The notes: generated from the sequence alone by a model not told the origin. DNA of 48,848 nt from an uncultured Clostridia bacterium (GCA_944375795.1 CALWAU010000041.1:1-48848), one strand, 5' to 3'; positions 35,631-44,530 are shown, counted from the stretch's first letter. Made by a program: numbers and translations.

Positions 35631-36329
35631 GTGGAACAGATAACGGTTACGCAAAGCGGCGCTTCCAGCCCGTATATGTCTTACCTTTACGGCAAAGTGA
35701 GGGACAGATTCTCCTTTCTCCCCGCCGACTGCGGGCTGGAAAACGACGGAGACAGAACGACGCTCGTGTTTCGCTCCGAGAAGAAATATTGCCCGTATAT
35801 CCGCAAATACGCGGAAGAAAACATCGCCGACGTCATCGCCGTCGGCTATAAATACCGTTTTTTCGACAAGACGCTCTTTTTGCCCCTTCTGGATGCGGCG
35901 GGCCGCGATATTCTCCTCACCGCGCTCGTCGCGGCGGACTATCCCGAGGACAGGGAATATATCCGGCGCAAGCTGAAGGGGACGGGAGAATACTGCATCG
36001 ACGGCGTTTTCAACTTCCGCCTGCGCGAGCTTCGGGTGCGCTGGAAGGGGATCGCGGAATATATCCCTTCCGAGTTTGCCTCCGCCTCGCTGAACAGCTT
36101 TCTCGAATTTTTGATCGGAGAAAGCCGAGGCAAAGTGTTTTTGAAGGACGGAAAGCTCTACGACGAGGACTACCGCATGCTCAACCGCAGTTCTCTCATC
36201 GGGCGGCCCACGCCCGTGCGGGAAATTCTTCTGAGCGGCGCGGACAATGTCTATTGTTTCGGCGCGCCCGATTCCGTCACTTCGGCATTCCTGAAAAAAT
36301 ATTACGGAGAAAAGGTCGTTTTCTGCTGA
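35631..36329 (+). CDS. ytxC: YtxC-like putative sporulation protein
   Basis: A 232-residue protein; the segment IDGVFNFRLRELRVRWKGIAEY (residues about 120-141) matches the YtxC signature (an FVNFRLxxY-type motif), and the gene lies directly upstream of thrS as ytxC does in B. subtilis. Its function in sporulation is unknown. The N-terminus (residues 1-15) has no Shine-Dalgarno site and GTG 35631 lies 7 bases after a sigma-E-like -10, so the start could be the ATG at 35676 instead. Shorter than B. subtilis YtxC (about 280). Confidence 0.65.
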   Translation: MEQITVTQSGASSPYMSYLYGKVRDRFSFLPADCGLENDGDRTTLVFRSEKKYCPYIRKYAEENIADVIAVGYKYRFFDKTLFLPLLDAAGRDILLTALVAADYPEDREYIRRKLKGTGEYCIDGVFNFRLRELRVRWKGIAEYIPSEFASASLNSFLEFLIGESRGKVFLKDGKLYDEDYRMLNRSSLIGRPTPVREILLSGADNVYCFGAPDSVTSAFLKKYYGEKVVFC

Positions 36330-36335
36330 AAACGG

Positions 36336-36364
36336 TTGACAAACTCCTCCCGAACGGTTAAAAT
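36336..36364 (+). promoter_or_regulatory. Sigma-A promoter of thrS
   Basis: TTGACA, 17 bases, TAAAAT, directly upstream of the T-box leader. Confidence 0.88.
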
Positions 36365-36375
36365 ATACAATACAG

Positions 36376-36557
36376 AGACAAGTAGCGCCGCAAAACCGCG
36401 TTTTCAGAGAGTCCGCCCTTCGGCTGTGAGGCGGATGACCGGGGCGGATCGCGAAACCGCTTTGTGCCCGCGGCCCGCGGGCAATGACAACCGAACATCA
36501 AAGGCGGTCAAAGCACATTTGACAATTAAGGTGGAACCGCGCAAACGAGTAATTGCG
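36376..36557 (+). promoter_or_regulatory. T-box riboswitch (threonine) of thrS
   Basis: The leader has an AGAGAG/GTGAGG stem I region, a likely Thr specifier ACC at 36438-36440, and the T-box element AAGGTGGAACCGCG (36528-36541), which pairs with uncharged tRNA CCA ends. The terminator at 36558 follows. Uncharged tRNA-Thr should prevent termination. The specifier codon position is my reading of the fold and needs a covariance model. Confidence 0.88.
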
Positions 36558-36599
36558 TCCTTAAATTTCGTCCGGAAGGCGGAGTTTAAGGATTTTTTT
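36558..36599 (+). terminator. T-box-controlled terminator before thrS
   Basis: TCCTTAAA (36558-36565) and TTTAAGGA (36585-36592) arms, then seven T residues. Confidence 0.88.
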
Positions 36600-36672
36600 G
36601 TCATCTTGCGAAATACGCAGTCATCCATCGGGAAACCGATGTAAAACGGATACGAAATACGGAGGATTTTTT

Positions 36673-38580
36673 ATGGAAGTCATTTTGAAGAACGGGGACA
36701 AGATGTCCCTGGCGGAAGGCAGCACCTGTATGCAGGCTGCCTCGGCGATTTCCGAGGGACTTGCGCGGAGCGCCGTATGCGCGAAGGTGAACGGCAGGGA
36801 GGTCGACCTTTCCCACGTTCTTTCCGACGGGGACGCGCTGGAAATCGTCACGCTCAAAGACAAAGAGGGGCTGCACGTCTATCGGCACACCTGCGCGCAC
36901 GTCCTCGCGCAGGCGCTGAAAACCATCTATCCTACCTGCAAGCTCGCCATCGGGCCCGTCATCGAAAACGGATTTTATTACGATATCGATTTCGTAACGC
37001 CCATCACCAAAGACGACCTGGCGAAAATAGAGGCGGAGATGCAGAAGATCATCAAGAGCAATCTGCCCGTCGAGCGGTTCACGCTGCCGAGGAAAGAGGC
37101 GATCGAGCTCATGAAGAGCTACGACGAAAAATATAAGGTGGAGCTCATCGAGGACCTTCCCGAAGGGGAGGAAATTTCCTTCTACAAACAGGGGAATTTT
37201 ACCGATCTCTGCCGCGGCCCGCACCTTCCGTCCACGGGAAAAATCAAGGCGTTCCGGCTCACGGGCATCGCGGGCGCCTATTGGAGGGGGGACGAGCACA
37301 ACAAAATGCTCACCCGCATTTACGGCACCGCTTTCGCCAAAAAGGACGAAATGGAGGCCTATTTCACGATGCTGGAGGAGGCGAAGAAGCGCGACCATAC
37401 CAAGCTCGGAAAGGAACTCAAGCTCTTTACAATCCTTAATGAGGGGAAGGGTTTTCCCTTCTTTCTGCCGCACGGCATGATCCTCAAAAATACCCTCGTC
37501 GACTATTGGCGGCAGATTCACGACCGCGAGGGATACGTCGAGGTTTCCACGCCCATCATCCTCAGCCGGACGCTTTGGGAGACTTCGGGACACTGGGACC
37601 ATTATAAGGAAAACATGTATACGACGAAGATAGACGGGGAGGATTATGCCATCAAGCCCATGAACTGCCCGGGCGGCATTCTCGTGTACAAGACGGAACC
37701 GCACAGCTATAAGGATCTGCCCATCCGCATGGGAGAGCTGGGGCTCGTGCACCGCCACGAAAAATCGGGTCAGCTCCACGGGCTTTTCCGCGTCCGCTGT
37801 TTCACGCAGGACGATGCGCACATCTTCATGACGCCGGAGCAGATCACCGGAGAAATCAAGGGGGTTGTCCGCCTCATCAACGAGGTATATACGCTGTTCG
37901 GATTCAAATATCACGTCGAACTCTCCACCCGGCCCGACAACAGTATGGGCAGCGACGAGGATTGGAACAACGCCACCGAGGCGCTCCGCCACGCGCTGGA
38001 CGAAATGGAGACAGAGTATACGGTAAACGAGGGGGACGGCGCTTTTTACGGGCCGAAGATCGATTTCCACCTCGAGGATTCCATCGGCCGCACCTGGCAG
38101 TGCGGCACCGTTCAGCTGGATTTCCAGCTCCCGCAGCGATTTGAAATGGAATACGTCGGCGAGGACGGACAGAAGCACCGTCCCATCATGGTGCATCGCG
38201 TCGTGTTCGGCTCGATAGAGCGTTTTATCGGCATTCTCATCGAACACTATGCGGGAAAATTCCCCGTCTGGCTCTCTCCCGTGCAGGTCAAAATCCTGCC
38301 GATCACCGAAAAACAGCAGGCGTATGCGGAAGAACTGTATGCGAAACTGAAAGCGGAGGGGATCCGCGCGGAGCTCGATTCCCGCAACGAAAAAATCGGC
38401 TACAAAATCCGGGAAGCGCAGATGGAAAAGGTACCCTACATGCTCGTCGTAGGCGAAAAGGAGGCCGCCTCCGGTCTGGTTTCCGTCCGCCGCAGGGACA
38501 AAGGGGATACGGGCGCCGTCCCCGCCGAAGAATTTATCGCGGAAGTGAAGAAGGAAATTGCGGAAAAAACCGCGTTCTGA
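36673..38580 (+). CDS. thrS: Threonyl-tRNA synthetase
   Basis: A 635-residue class II synthetase: TGS domain at the N-terminus, editing motif HTCAHVLAQAL with later CRGPHLP, then the catalytic domain with motif 2 RHEKSGQLHGLFRVRCF (about residue 360-376) and motif 3 HRVVFGSIERFIG, and the C-terminal anticodon-binding domain. GGAGG precedes ATG 36673. Expression is set by the T-box upstream. Confidence 0.97.
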   Translation: MEVILKNGDKMSLAEGSTCMQAASAISEGLARSAVCAKVNGREVDLSHVLSDGDALEIVTLKDKEGLHVYRHTCAHVLAQALKTIYPTCKLAIGPVIENGFYYDIDFVTPITKDDLAKIEAEMQKIIKSNLPVERFTLPRKEAIELMKSYDEKYKVELIEDLPEGEEISFYKQGNFTDLCRGPHLPSTGKIKAFRLTGIAGAYWRGDEHNKMLTRIYGTAFAKKDEMEAYFTMLEEAKKRDHTKLGKELKLFTILNEGKGFPFFLPHGMILKNTLVDYWRQIHDREGYVEVSTPIILSRTLWETSGHWDHYKENMYTTKIDGEDYAIKPMNCPGGILVYKTEPHSYKDLPIRMGELGLVHRHEKSGQLHGLFRVRCFTQDDAHIFMTPEQITGEIKGVVRLINEVYTLFGFKYHVELSTRPDNSMGSDEDWNNATEALRHALDEMETEYTVNEGDGAFYGPKIDFHLEDSIGRTWQCGTVQLDFQLPQRFEMEYVGEDGQKHRPIMVHRVVFGSIERFIGILIEHYAGKFPVWLSPVQVKILPITEKQQAYAEELYAKLKAEGIRAELDSRNEKIGYKIREAQMEKVPYMLVVGEKEAASGLVSVRRRDKGDTGAVPAEEFIAEVKKEIAEKTAF

Positions 38581-38595
38581 CGGGAGAGACGCTGC

Positions 38596-39453
38596 ATGAA
38601 AATTTCTACGGAAATCAGTTCGTTCCGCTCCTGGGGCGGAAATCGGGAAATTTTGCGCCTGCTGAAAGACAGCGGGTTTGACGCCTACGATTTTTCCATG
38701 TTCCGCGGAGACAAAGACCGGATCGTCGACGATTCGCACTATATCCGCGAAGCGGAATCCCTGCGGGAATACGCCGCGTCTCTCGGCATTGTCTGCAACC
38801 AGTCGCACGCGCCTTTTCCGACGGCGCTTCCCGGCGACGATGCTTTCAATGCCGCAATGTTCGACGAAATCGTGCGGGCAATCGAAGTAAGCGGCGCGCT
38901 CGGAGCAAAAGTGTGCGTCGTGCATCCCTGTAACTATTATACGGCGGAGCAGAATGCCGGGCTGTATACCCGGTTCGAGCCGTTTGCACGCCGCGCGGGC
39001 GTTAAAATCGGCGTGGAAAACATGTGGAACTGGAAAGAAGGGGAAACGCATGCCTGCGCGGCCGCCTGTTCGGAGCACGGCGATTTTCTCCGTCACCTCA
39101 CCCTGCTGCCCGAGGACGTATTCGTCGCCTGCCTGGATATCGGCCATGCCGAAATGGCGGGGCTGAACACTTCCGCCGTGCAGATGATCGAAACGCTCGG
39201 CGGCCGTTTGCAGGCGATTCACCTTCACGATAACGACCGCGTGCACGACAATCACGAATTGCCGTACAGCCGCAACATTTCTTTCGGTCCCGTCATCGGG
39301 GCGCTGAAAAAAATCGGCTATCGGGGGGATATCACGCTGGAGGCGAGCAGTTTTCCGCCGCGTTTTCCCGCGGCGCTGTATCCTGCCGTGGCCCGGCTCA
39401 TGGCGGGGGTGGCCGACAGCTTCCGGACGGCCCTGGCGGAACAAAAAGCATAA
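38596..39453 (+). CDS. TIM-barrel sugar phosphate isomerase/epimerase-like protein
   Basis: A 285-residue protein of the AP endonuclease family 2/xylose isomerase-like barrel. Metal-site residues can be seen in QSHAPFP, VVHPCNYY, GVENMWNW, CLDIGHAEMAG and IHLHDNDRVHDNHELPY. Members isomerise or epimerise keto-sugars, inosose and related compounds; the substrate here cannot be told. It follows thrS by 15 bases and probably shares its T-box-controlled transcript, which is an unusual partnership with no obvious metabolic reason. Confidence 0.85.
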   Translation: MKISTEISSFRSWGGNREILRLLKDSGFDAYDFSMFRGDKDRIVDDSHYIREAESLREYAASLGIVCNQSHAPFPTALPGDDAFNAAMFDEIVRAIEVSGALGAKVCVVHPCNYYTAEQNAGLYTRFEPFARRAGVKIGVENMWNWKEGETHACAAACSEHGDFLRHLTLLPEDVFVACLDIGHAEMAGLNTSAVQMIETLGGRLQAIHLHDNDRVHDNHELPYSRNISFGPVIGALKKIGYRGDITLEASSFPPRFPAALYPAVARLMAGVADSFRTALAEQKA

Positions 39454-39492
39454 AATTCCGCAATTTTTCCGAAAAAATCTTCCGAAAAATGC

Positions 39493-39522
39493 TTGACAAA
39501 AGGGATGCTTCTTTGCTATACT
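39493..39522 (+). promoter_or_regulatory. Sigma-A promoter of infC-rpmI-rplT
   Basis: TTGACA, 18 bases, TATACT with TGC extension. Confidence 0.85.
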
Positions 39523-39524
39523 TA

Positions 39525-39660
39525 AAAAGCTAAGCAGAAGCGAACCTTCTCGCCGCGCGGTAACGGATCGGCGCGGCTCGATATTCGGGATAATCCGACG
39601 AAGTTATTTCGGGTTTATAACGGGTCGCTTGTGCTTTGGCGGCCCGTTTTATTATTTCGT
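39525..39660 (+). promoter_or_regulatory. infC leader with intrinsic terminator (L20-leader type)
   Basis: A leader of about 130 bases between promoter and infC. It ends in a hairpin, ACGGGTCGC (39619-39627) with GGCGGCCCGT, followed by TTTATTATTT. Firmicute infC operons carry an L20-binding leader that terminates transcription when L20 is in excess; the same role is likely here, though I infer it from position and the terminator. Confidence 0.65.
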
Positions 39661-39673
39661 GAGGTACACTGCC

Positions 39674-40183
39674 ATTAAAGATCGTTATCAGGTGAACGGA
39701 GAGATCCGTGACAGGGAAATCAGGGTAATCGCCGCAAACGGCGACATGCTGGGAATCATGAGCGCCTCGGAGGCGCTTCGGCTCGCGGAGGAGGAGAATC
39801 TCGACCTCGTAAAAATTTCTCCGGGCGCCGTGCCGCCCGTCTGCAAGATTATGGACTACGGGAAGTTCAAGTTCGAGCAGGCCAAGCGCGAGAAGGAAAA
39901 CCGTAAAAATCAGAAGGTGATGGAGCTGAAAGAAATCTATCTTTCCATGACCATCGACGTGGGGGATTTGAACGTAAAGGCCAAAAAAGCCATCGAATTT
40001 CTCACCGAGGGCAACAAGGTAAAGGTATCCATCCGCATGCGCGGCAGGCAGATGGCGCATTCCGCCATGGGCGTGGACGTCATGCGCCGCTTTTTCGACA
40101 TGATGGACGGAAAGGCGACGATGGACAAGGCCCCCGTCACGGAGGGGCGGAACATTCTCATGATCCTTTCCCCGGCGAAATAA
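39674..40183 (+). CDS. infC: Translation initiation factor IF-3, AUU start
   Basis: A 169-residue IF-3 that keeps the ribosomal subunits apart and checks initiation codons. Family motifs: DLVKISPGAVPPVCKIMDYGKFKFE (residues about 40-64), KEIYLSMTIDVGDL and the C-terminal VKVSIRMRGRQMAH. The start codon is ATT at 39674, eight bases after GAGGT, as in the AUU-started infC of E. coli and Bacillus, where IF-3 represses its own translation. An in-frame GTG at 39659 overlaps the Shine-Dalgarno site and is less likely. Confidence 0.95.
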   Translation: MKDRYQVNGEIRDREIRVIAANGDMLGIMSASEALRLAEEENLDLVKISPGAVPPVCKIMDYGKFKFEQAKREKENRKNQKVMELKEIYLSMTIDVGDLNVKAKKAIEFLTEGNKVKVSIRMRGRQMAHSAMGVDVMRRFFDMMDGKATMDKAPVTEGRNILMILSPAK

Positions 40184-40265
40184 AACGGAAAAAAGACGTG
40201 CATTCCGCACGGCCGTCTGCGCCGCGCGGAGGACAAGCAAGAAAAAAATTTCGGAGGATAAACAT

Positions 40266-40466
40266 ATGCCTAAACAGAAATCCCACAGCGGAACAAAAAA
40301 GCGTTTTTGGCTCACGGGCACCGGAAAGGTCAACAGATCCCACGGCGGCAAGAACCATAAGGCGGAAACCAAGACAAGCAAGAGAAAGAGAACGCTGCGT
40401 CAGAGCACGCTCGTCTCCTCGGCCCAGGAAAATACCGTTAAAAGTATGATCCCCTATAAAGACTGA
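40266..40466 (+). CDS. rpmI: Ribosomal protein bL35
   Basis: A 66-residue basic protein, [20 protein letters not shown], with the [17 protein letters not shown] core of bL35, in the usual infC-rpmI-rplT order. A CGGAGG site precedes the ATG. Confidence 0.96.
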   Translation: MPKQKSHSGTKKRFWLTGTGKVNRSHGGKNHKAETKTSKRKRTLRQSTLVSSAQENTVKSMIPYKD

Positions 40467-40483
40467 AGAAGGAGGATTTCACC

Positions 40484-40834
40484 ATGCGTATCAAAAGAAG
40501 TGTAAACGCGCTCAAAAAGCGCAGAAAGATTCTCAAGCTCGCCAAGGGCTATTTCGGCAACAAGAGCAAGTCGTACCGCATCGCGCGGCAGGCGGTCATG
40601 AAGTCCCTCAACTATGCGTATATCGGCAGACGCCGCAGAAAGAGAGATTTCAGAAAGCTGTGGATCGCCAGGATCAATGCCGCGGCAAGGCTCAACGGGC
40701 TTTCTTACAGCAAGCTGATGCACGGGCTCGACGTCGCGGGCGTCCATCTCAACAGAAAGATCCTCGCCGATCTCGCCGTCAACGACGCCCCCGCGTTCGC
40801 TCAGCTCGCGGAAAAGGCGAAAGCGGCCCTCTGA
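40484..40834 (+). CDS. rplT: Ribosomal protein bL20
   Basis: A 116-residue protein with the bL20 signature: [41 protein letters not shown] (residues about 45-64). bL20 assembles the 50S subunit early and, in Firmicutes, represses its operon by binding the infC leader. It follows rpmI by 17 bases and ends at a terminator. AGGAGG precedes the ATG. Confidence 0.97.
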   Translation: MRIKRSVNALKKRRKILKLAKGYFGNKSKSYRIARQAVMKSLNYAYIGRRRRKRDFRKLWIARINAAARLNGLSYSKLMHGLDVAGVHLNRKILADLAVNDAPAFAQLAEKAKAAL

Positions 40835-40842
40835 GGATTTCC

Positions 40843-40880
40843 CGAAAAGCCTTTTACCGATAAAAGGCTTTTCGTTTTTT
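40843..40880 (+). terminator. Intrinsic terminator after rplT
   Basis: A perfect 14-bp hairpin (40843-40856 with 40861-40874) followed by six T residues, ending eight bases before the next start codon. Confidence 0.88.
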
Positions 40881-40887
40881 CCGAACG

Positions 40888-41634
40888 ATGATTTTGACTT
40901 CAAAAAGCAATCCCTTCATCAGGGAGACCGCGGCGCTCAAAGATAAAAAGGGCAGGCGGGAGAGCGGGCTGTTTCTCGTCGAAGGCGCGAAGATGGTCAG
41001 GGAATGCATGCGCAGCGGGCTGGAAACGGAAGCGGTCATTCTCGCGGAGAGCTATGCGGGCGAAGAGTTCCCGGACGCCGTGCGCGTATCCGACGAATTG
41101 TTCCGTCGTCTGTCCGACGAAAAGTCTCCGCAGGGGATTCTTTGCCGGGTGCGCATTCCGAAGCGCGCGCTTTGCCCGCCCGACGGCAGCTGCCTCCTTT
41201 TGGACGGCATTTCCGACCCTGGCAATCTGGGCGCGATTATCCGCACGGCAAACGCGGCGGGATATCGCCAAATCTATTTGGCGGACTGTACCGACCCTTA
41301 TTCCCCCAAGAGCGTGCGCGCCAGCATGAGCGGCATCTTTTTCACCGAGATATACATCGCCCCGCGGGCGGAGATACTCGGGGCGCTTTCCGGCGTGCCC
41401 GTCTTTGCGGCGGATATGGAGGGCGAAAACGTCTTTTCCTTCTCGCCGCCCGAAAAATTTGCGCTCGCCATCGGAAACGAAGCCAACGGAATTTCGGAAG
41501 AAGTGCGCCACGAGGCGGAAAAGACCCTCCGCATCCCCATGCGGGCGGAGCAGGAGAGCCTGAACGCGGCCGTCGCGGCGGGAATCGCCATGTATGCATT
41601 GAAAAGAGAACAATTTACAGACAATCAGGAGTGA
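40888..41634 (+). CDS. SpoU/TrmH-family rRNA 2'-O-methyltransferase (YsgA-like)
   Basis: A 248-residue SPOUT methyltransferase that methylates ribose in rRNA or tRNA with SAM. Motif 1 DPGNLGAIIRTANAAG (residues about 110-125) has the Asn and catalytic Arg; motif 2 AIGNEANGIS and motif 3 IPMRAEQESLNAAVAAGIAMY form the knotted SAM site. The N-terminal FLVEGAKMVREC is the L30e-like substrate-binding domain. It has no clear Shine-Dalgarno site and sits right behind the rplT terminator, so its translation signal is unusual. Confidence 0.88.
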   Translation: MILTSKSNPFIRETAALKDKKGRRESGLFLVEGAKMVRECMRSGLETEAVILAESYAGEEFPDAVRVSDELFRRLSDEKSPQGILCRVRIPKRALCPPDGSCLLLDGISDPGNLGAIIRTANAAGYRQIYLADCTDPYSPKSVRASMSGIFFTEIYIAPRAEILGALSGVPVFAADMEGENVFSFSPPEKFALAIGNEANGISEEVRHEAEKTLRIPMRAEQESLNAAVAAGIAMYALKREQFTDNQE

Positions 41635-41641
41635 AGGAAAT

Positions 41642-42436
41642 ATGTCAGGACACAGCAAATGGCACAATATTCAGGCAAAGAAGGGCAAGGCGGACGCGGC
41701 CAGGGGCCGCATTTTCACCAAACTCGGCAGGGAAATCGCCGTCGCGGCGAAGAATAATCCCAATCCCGAGACGAACAGCAAGCTGGCGGATATCATCGCC
41801 AAGGCGAAGGCCGCCAACATGCCCAACGACAACATCATGCGCAGCATCAAGAAGGCCGCGGGCGAAATGAGCGGTTCGGATTATAAGGAACTGACCTACG
41901 AGGGATACGGCCCCGCGGGTTCCGCCGTCATCATCAAGACGCTGACGGACAACAACAACCGCACGGCCAGCGATATCCGCGCGGTGATGGGCAAGCACGG
42001 CGGTTCGATGGGGAACACCGGCTGCGTCTCCTACAATTTTGACAACAAGGGTTACATCGTCGTCGAAAGAACGGTGGAGCTGGACGAGGACACGATGACG
42101 GAATACGCGCTGGAAGCGGGGGCGGACGACGTGGTCGCGGGGGACGACGTGTATGAAATTTTCACGGCTCCCGAGACATTTTCGGACGTCCGCAAATATC
42201 TCGAGGACAAGAATGCGGAGCTTATGGCCGCCGCGCCCAAGGCGCGCCGCAACGACGAGGAGGAGCCCAAAATCAAATTCGTCCAGGCGGAGGTCGCCAT
42301 GATCCCGCAGAACAAAATTACCCTTCCCGCCGATAAGGTAAAGACGTTCGAGAACATGCTCGAAGCACTCGAGGACCTCGACGACGTGCAGGAAGTCTAT
42401 CACAATGTGGACCTTCCGGACGAGGAGGACGAGTAA
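41642..42436 (+). CDS. yebC: YebC/PmpR-family protein
   Basis: A 264-residue YebC protein: MSGHSKWHNIQAKKGKADAAR at the N-terminus, GGSMGNTGCVSYNF in the middle and a DVQEVYHNVD C-terminus. The family was called a transcriptional regulator, and more recently a translation factor that relieves ribosomes stalled at proline-rich stretches. It starts seven bases after the methyltransferase stop, so these form one unit. The linker near residues 198-210 (RRNDEEEPK) is slightly longer than usual. Confidence 0.95.
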   Translation: MSGHSKWHNIQAKKGKADAARGRIFTKLGREIAVAAKNNPNPETNSKLADIIAKAKAANMPNDNIMRSIKKAAGEMSGSDYKELTYEGYGPAGSAVIIKTLTDNNNRTASDIRAVMGKHGGSMGNTGCVSYNFDNKGYIVVERTVELDEDTMTEYALEAGADDVVAGDDVYEIFTAPETFSDVRKYLEDKNAELMAAAPKARRNDEEEPKIKFVQAEVAMIPQNKITLPADKVKTFENMLEALEDLDDVQEVYHNVDLPDEEDE

Positions 42437-42448
42437 TTTTTTGTATAA

Positions 42449-42480
42449 GAAAACGACGCCTTTCCGACGTCGTTTTTCTT
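42449..42480 (+). terminator. Intrinsic terminator after yebC
   Basis: ACGACG (42453-42458) and CGTCGT (42468-42473) arms with a T-run on the right. Confidence 0.8.
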
Positions 42481-42534
42481 TGACGGCTACCCCCGTGCGG
42501 GCATGAAAAGAAACAGGAAACAGGAGGACGGTTT

Positions 42535-43464
42535 ATGAAAATTGCGGTAATCGGTTCGGGCGCCATGGGGTGTCTGTACGGCGCATATCTCAGCGAAAAG
42601 AATCAGGTAATCATGATCGATTCCTATCGTCCGCAGGCGGAGGCGATCGCCCGAAACGGCATCCGCGTCGTCGAAACGGACGGTTCGGAAAAAATTTATA
42701 AGGAGCGCGTTTCCGCCTGCCTTTCGGGGGAGTGCCGGGAAGAAGTGGAACTCGTCATCGTGTTCGTCAAAAGCACCGCCACGGAGGCTGCTTTGGAGGA
42801 AAACAAGGCGCTTTTCGGCGAATCCACGCTCGTGCTCACCCTCCAGAACGGGGCAGGAAATGACAGAAAGGTGGCGAAATACGTCCGCGCGGAGAATATT
42901 CTCGTCGGAACCAGCAAGCACAACGCCGTCAATCTCGGCAACGGCGCTACCCGCCACGGGGGAAGCGGCGCCACCACCATCGGCAGCAACGCGCATTGCC
43001 GGGAAGCCGTGGATAAAGTCGCGGCGGTCTTTCGCGAATCGGGCCTGCAAACGGAGACGAGCGACGACATCCAGCGCATCATCTGGAGCAAACTCTTTGT
43101 CAATCTTTCGGTGAATGCGTTTACGGCGATCACGGAAACTCCCATCGGCTATCTCGCCCAGAACGCCTACGCCTGGAATTTTGCGAAGCGCCTTATTTAC
43201 GAGGCCGTCGAGGTCGCGGAGGCGGACGGGACTTATTTCGACAGGCGGGAGGTCCTCGAGATGGTCAGAAAGGTGTGCGTCGACGACGCAAACGGATATT
43301 CGTCCATGTACCAGGACAGAAAGCGGCGGATAAAGACGGAGATAGACGCCATCAACGGCGCAGTCGTGGAACAGGCGAAGCTGTACGGCGTCCCCACGCC
43401 CTATAACGCGATCATCGTCGATCTCATCCATGCGATCGAGGGCGCATACGACTTGTACGATTGA
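42535..43464 (+). CDS. ApbA/PanE-type 2-dehydropantoate reductase, second copy
   Basis: A 309-residue NADPH-dependent reductase: KIAVIGSGAMGCLYG (residues 2-16), the catalytic Lys in WSKLFVNLSVN, and EIDAINGAV near the C-terminus. It is closer to PanE in length than the 3933 paralogue and lacks that protein's Cys-rich C-terminal segment. No pantothenate genes are adjacent, so it may reduce another 2-oxo acid. AGGAGG precedes the ATG. It is followed by the PAS-GGDEF gene after 16 bases. Confidence 0.85.
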   Translation: MKIAVIGSGAMGCLYGAYLSEKNQVIMIDSYRPQAEAIARNGIRVVETDGSEKIYKERVSACLSGECREEVELVIVFVKSTATEAALEENKALFGESTLVLTLQNGAGNDRKVAKYVRAENILVGTSKHNAVNLGNGATRHGGSGATTIGSNAHCREAVDKVAAVFRESGLQTETSDDIQRIIWSKLFVNLSVNAFTAITETPIGYLAQNAYAWNFAKRLIYEAVEVAEADGTYFDRREVLEMVRKVCVDDANGYSSMYQDRKRRIKTEIDAINGAVVEQAKLYGVPTPYNAIIVDLIHAIEGAYDLYD

Positions 43465-43480
43465 CGCGGGAGGCAAAATC

Positions 43481-44472
43481 ATGGCAACAGACATCGAAAA
43501 CCCAATCGGAGAAAGCGCCCTCGTGACGACCGAACGGCTTCTCGAGCTCGCGCTGCATTCCGCAAACATCTGCATTTACGTGGTGGATATCGTCAGTCAG
43601 CGATATGTACTGTTCAAAAACTCCGAAGCCATTTTCGGCCTGACGGAAAACGAGCTTTTGTCCGATCTCGAAGCGTTCGTTTCCCTGCCGCCGGAGGAAT
43701 ATAAAAGGAGCGTCTCCGAATATTTTTCCCATCCCGGGGACGCCGCGACGATCGACGCCGCCTTCCGCTCGATATTCGAGGGGTATCCGTGCGCCTATTA
43801 CGCCCGCATGCGCGCCCGCGGAAGCCGCTATAAATGGTGCAAACTGAACGTGACGCCCGTCTTTGAAAACGGGGTCCCCGCCAAGATGGTGGCGTCATTT
43901 CGGACGTCAACGACCTGAAAAAGCAGGCGGAGGAGTGGAAACAGCGATCGCGGATCGACTTATTCAGCGGCCTGCTCAATAAGGAGACCGTTCTCGAAAG
44001 CATCTCCGCGCGCATCGGAAAAAAGGGCGCCCGCTTTGCGCTTTTGCTCATCGATTTCGACGGCTTCAAAGAGATCAACGACACTTACGGGCACCTCGTC
44101 GGCGACGACGTTATCCGCGAATTTTCCCGTATCTTGCGCGCCGCATTTCCCGACGACCTCGTCGGCAGGTTCGGCGGGGACGAATTTATCCTGTTGACAG
44201 AGATGCAAACTCTGCGGGATGCGTCCCGCGCGGTGTCCGCGGTGCTCGGCATTTGCGTCCGTCTGCCCGGTCTGCCCGAAATGCGGCTTTCGCAAAGCGT
44301 CGGCGCCGTCCTGTTCGAGGGCGGCGGAAGCGATCTCACCCGATTGCTCGGATTGGCGGACAAGGCGCTCTACCGCTCCAAACAGCGGAAGAAAGGTTCG
44401 TGTACGGTCATGGACGGCGGGGAAAATTCTCCCGGGCGGGAAATAGAGCTTCCCCCGCCCGAATCCGAATAG
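43481..44472 (+). pseudogene. PAS-GGDEF diguanylate cyclase, interrupted by an apparent one-base deletion
   Basis: The first frame encodes a PAS sensor domain (from MATDIENPIG to residue 137), then runs into a stop at 43918. The GGDEF domain continues in another frame from 43891: LLIDFDGFKEINDTYGHLVG and RFGGDEFILL. Adding one G in GTGG at 43891-43892 would give a continuous 330-residue protein with a natural PAS-to-GGDEF linker (VISDVNDLKKQAEEWKQ). GGDEF is intact and the RxxD inhibitory site is absent. As written, cyclic-di-GMP synthesis would need the repair, so the gene is either a recent pseudogene or a sequence error. Confidence 0.85.
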
Positions 44473-44487
44473 ACTGCCGCTCTTGTG

Positions 44488-44527
44488 CGACGCCCCCGGA
44501 ATTTTTTCCGGGGGCGTCGGATTTTTC
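44488..44527. terminator. Bidirectional terminator between the GGDEF gene and ung
   Basis: A 14-bp perfect hairpin (44488-44501 with 44506-44519) with flanking T-rich sequence on both sides, between convergent genes. Confidence 0.8.
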
Positions 44528-44530
44528 GGA

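Noticed and set aside
36601..39444. 947-codon open frame on the minus strand opposite thrS
   Set aside because: Antisense shadow of thrS and the isomerase gene; no protein family visible.
39659..39673. GTG at 39659 as the infC start
   Set aside because: It overlaps the GAGGT ribosome-binding site that is correctly spaced for ATT 39674, the known type of infC start.
43886..43900. Programmed -1 frameshift in the PAS-GGDEF gene
   Set aside because: No X-XXY-YYZ slippery heptamer and no downstream stimulatory structure; a single-base deletion is simpler.
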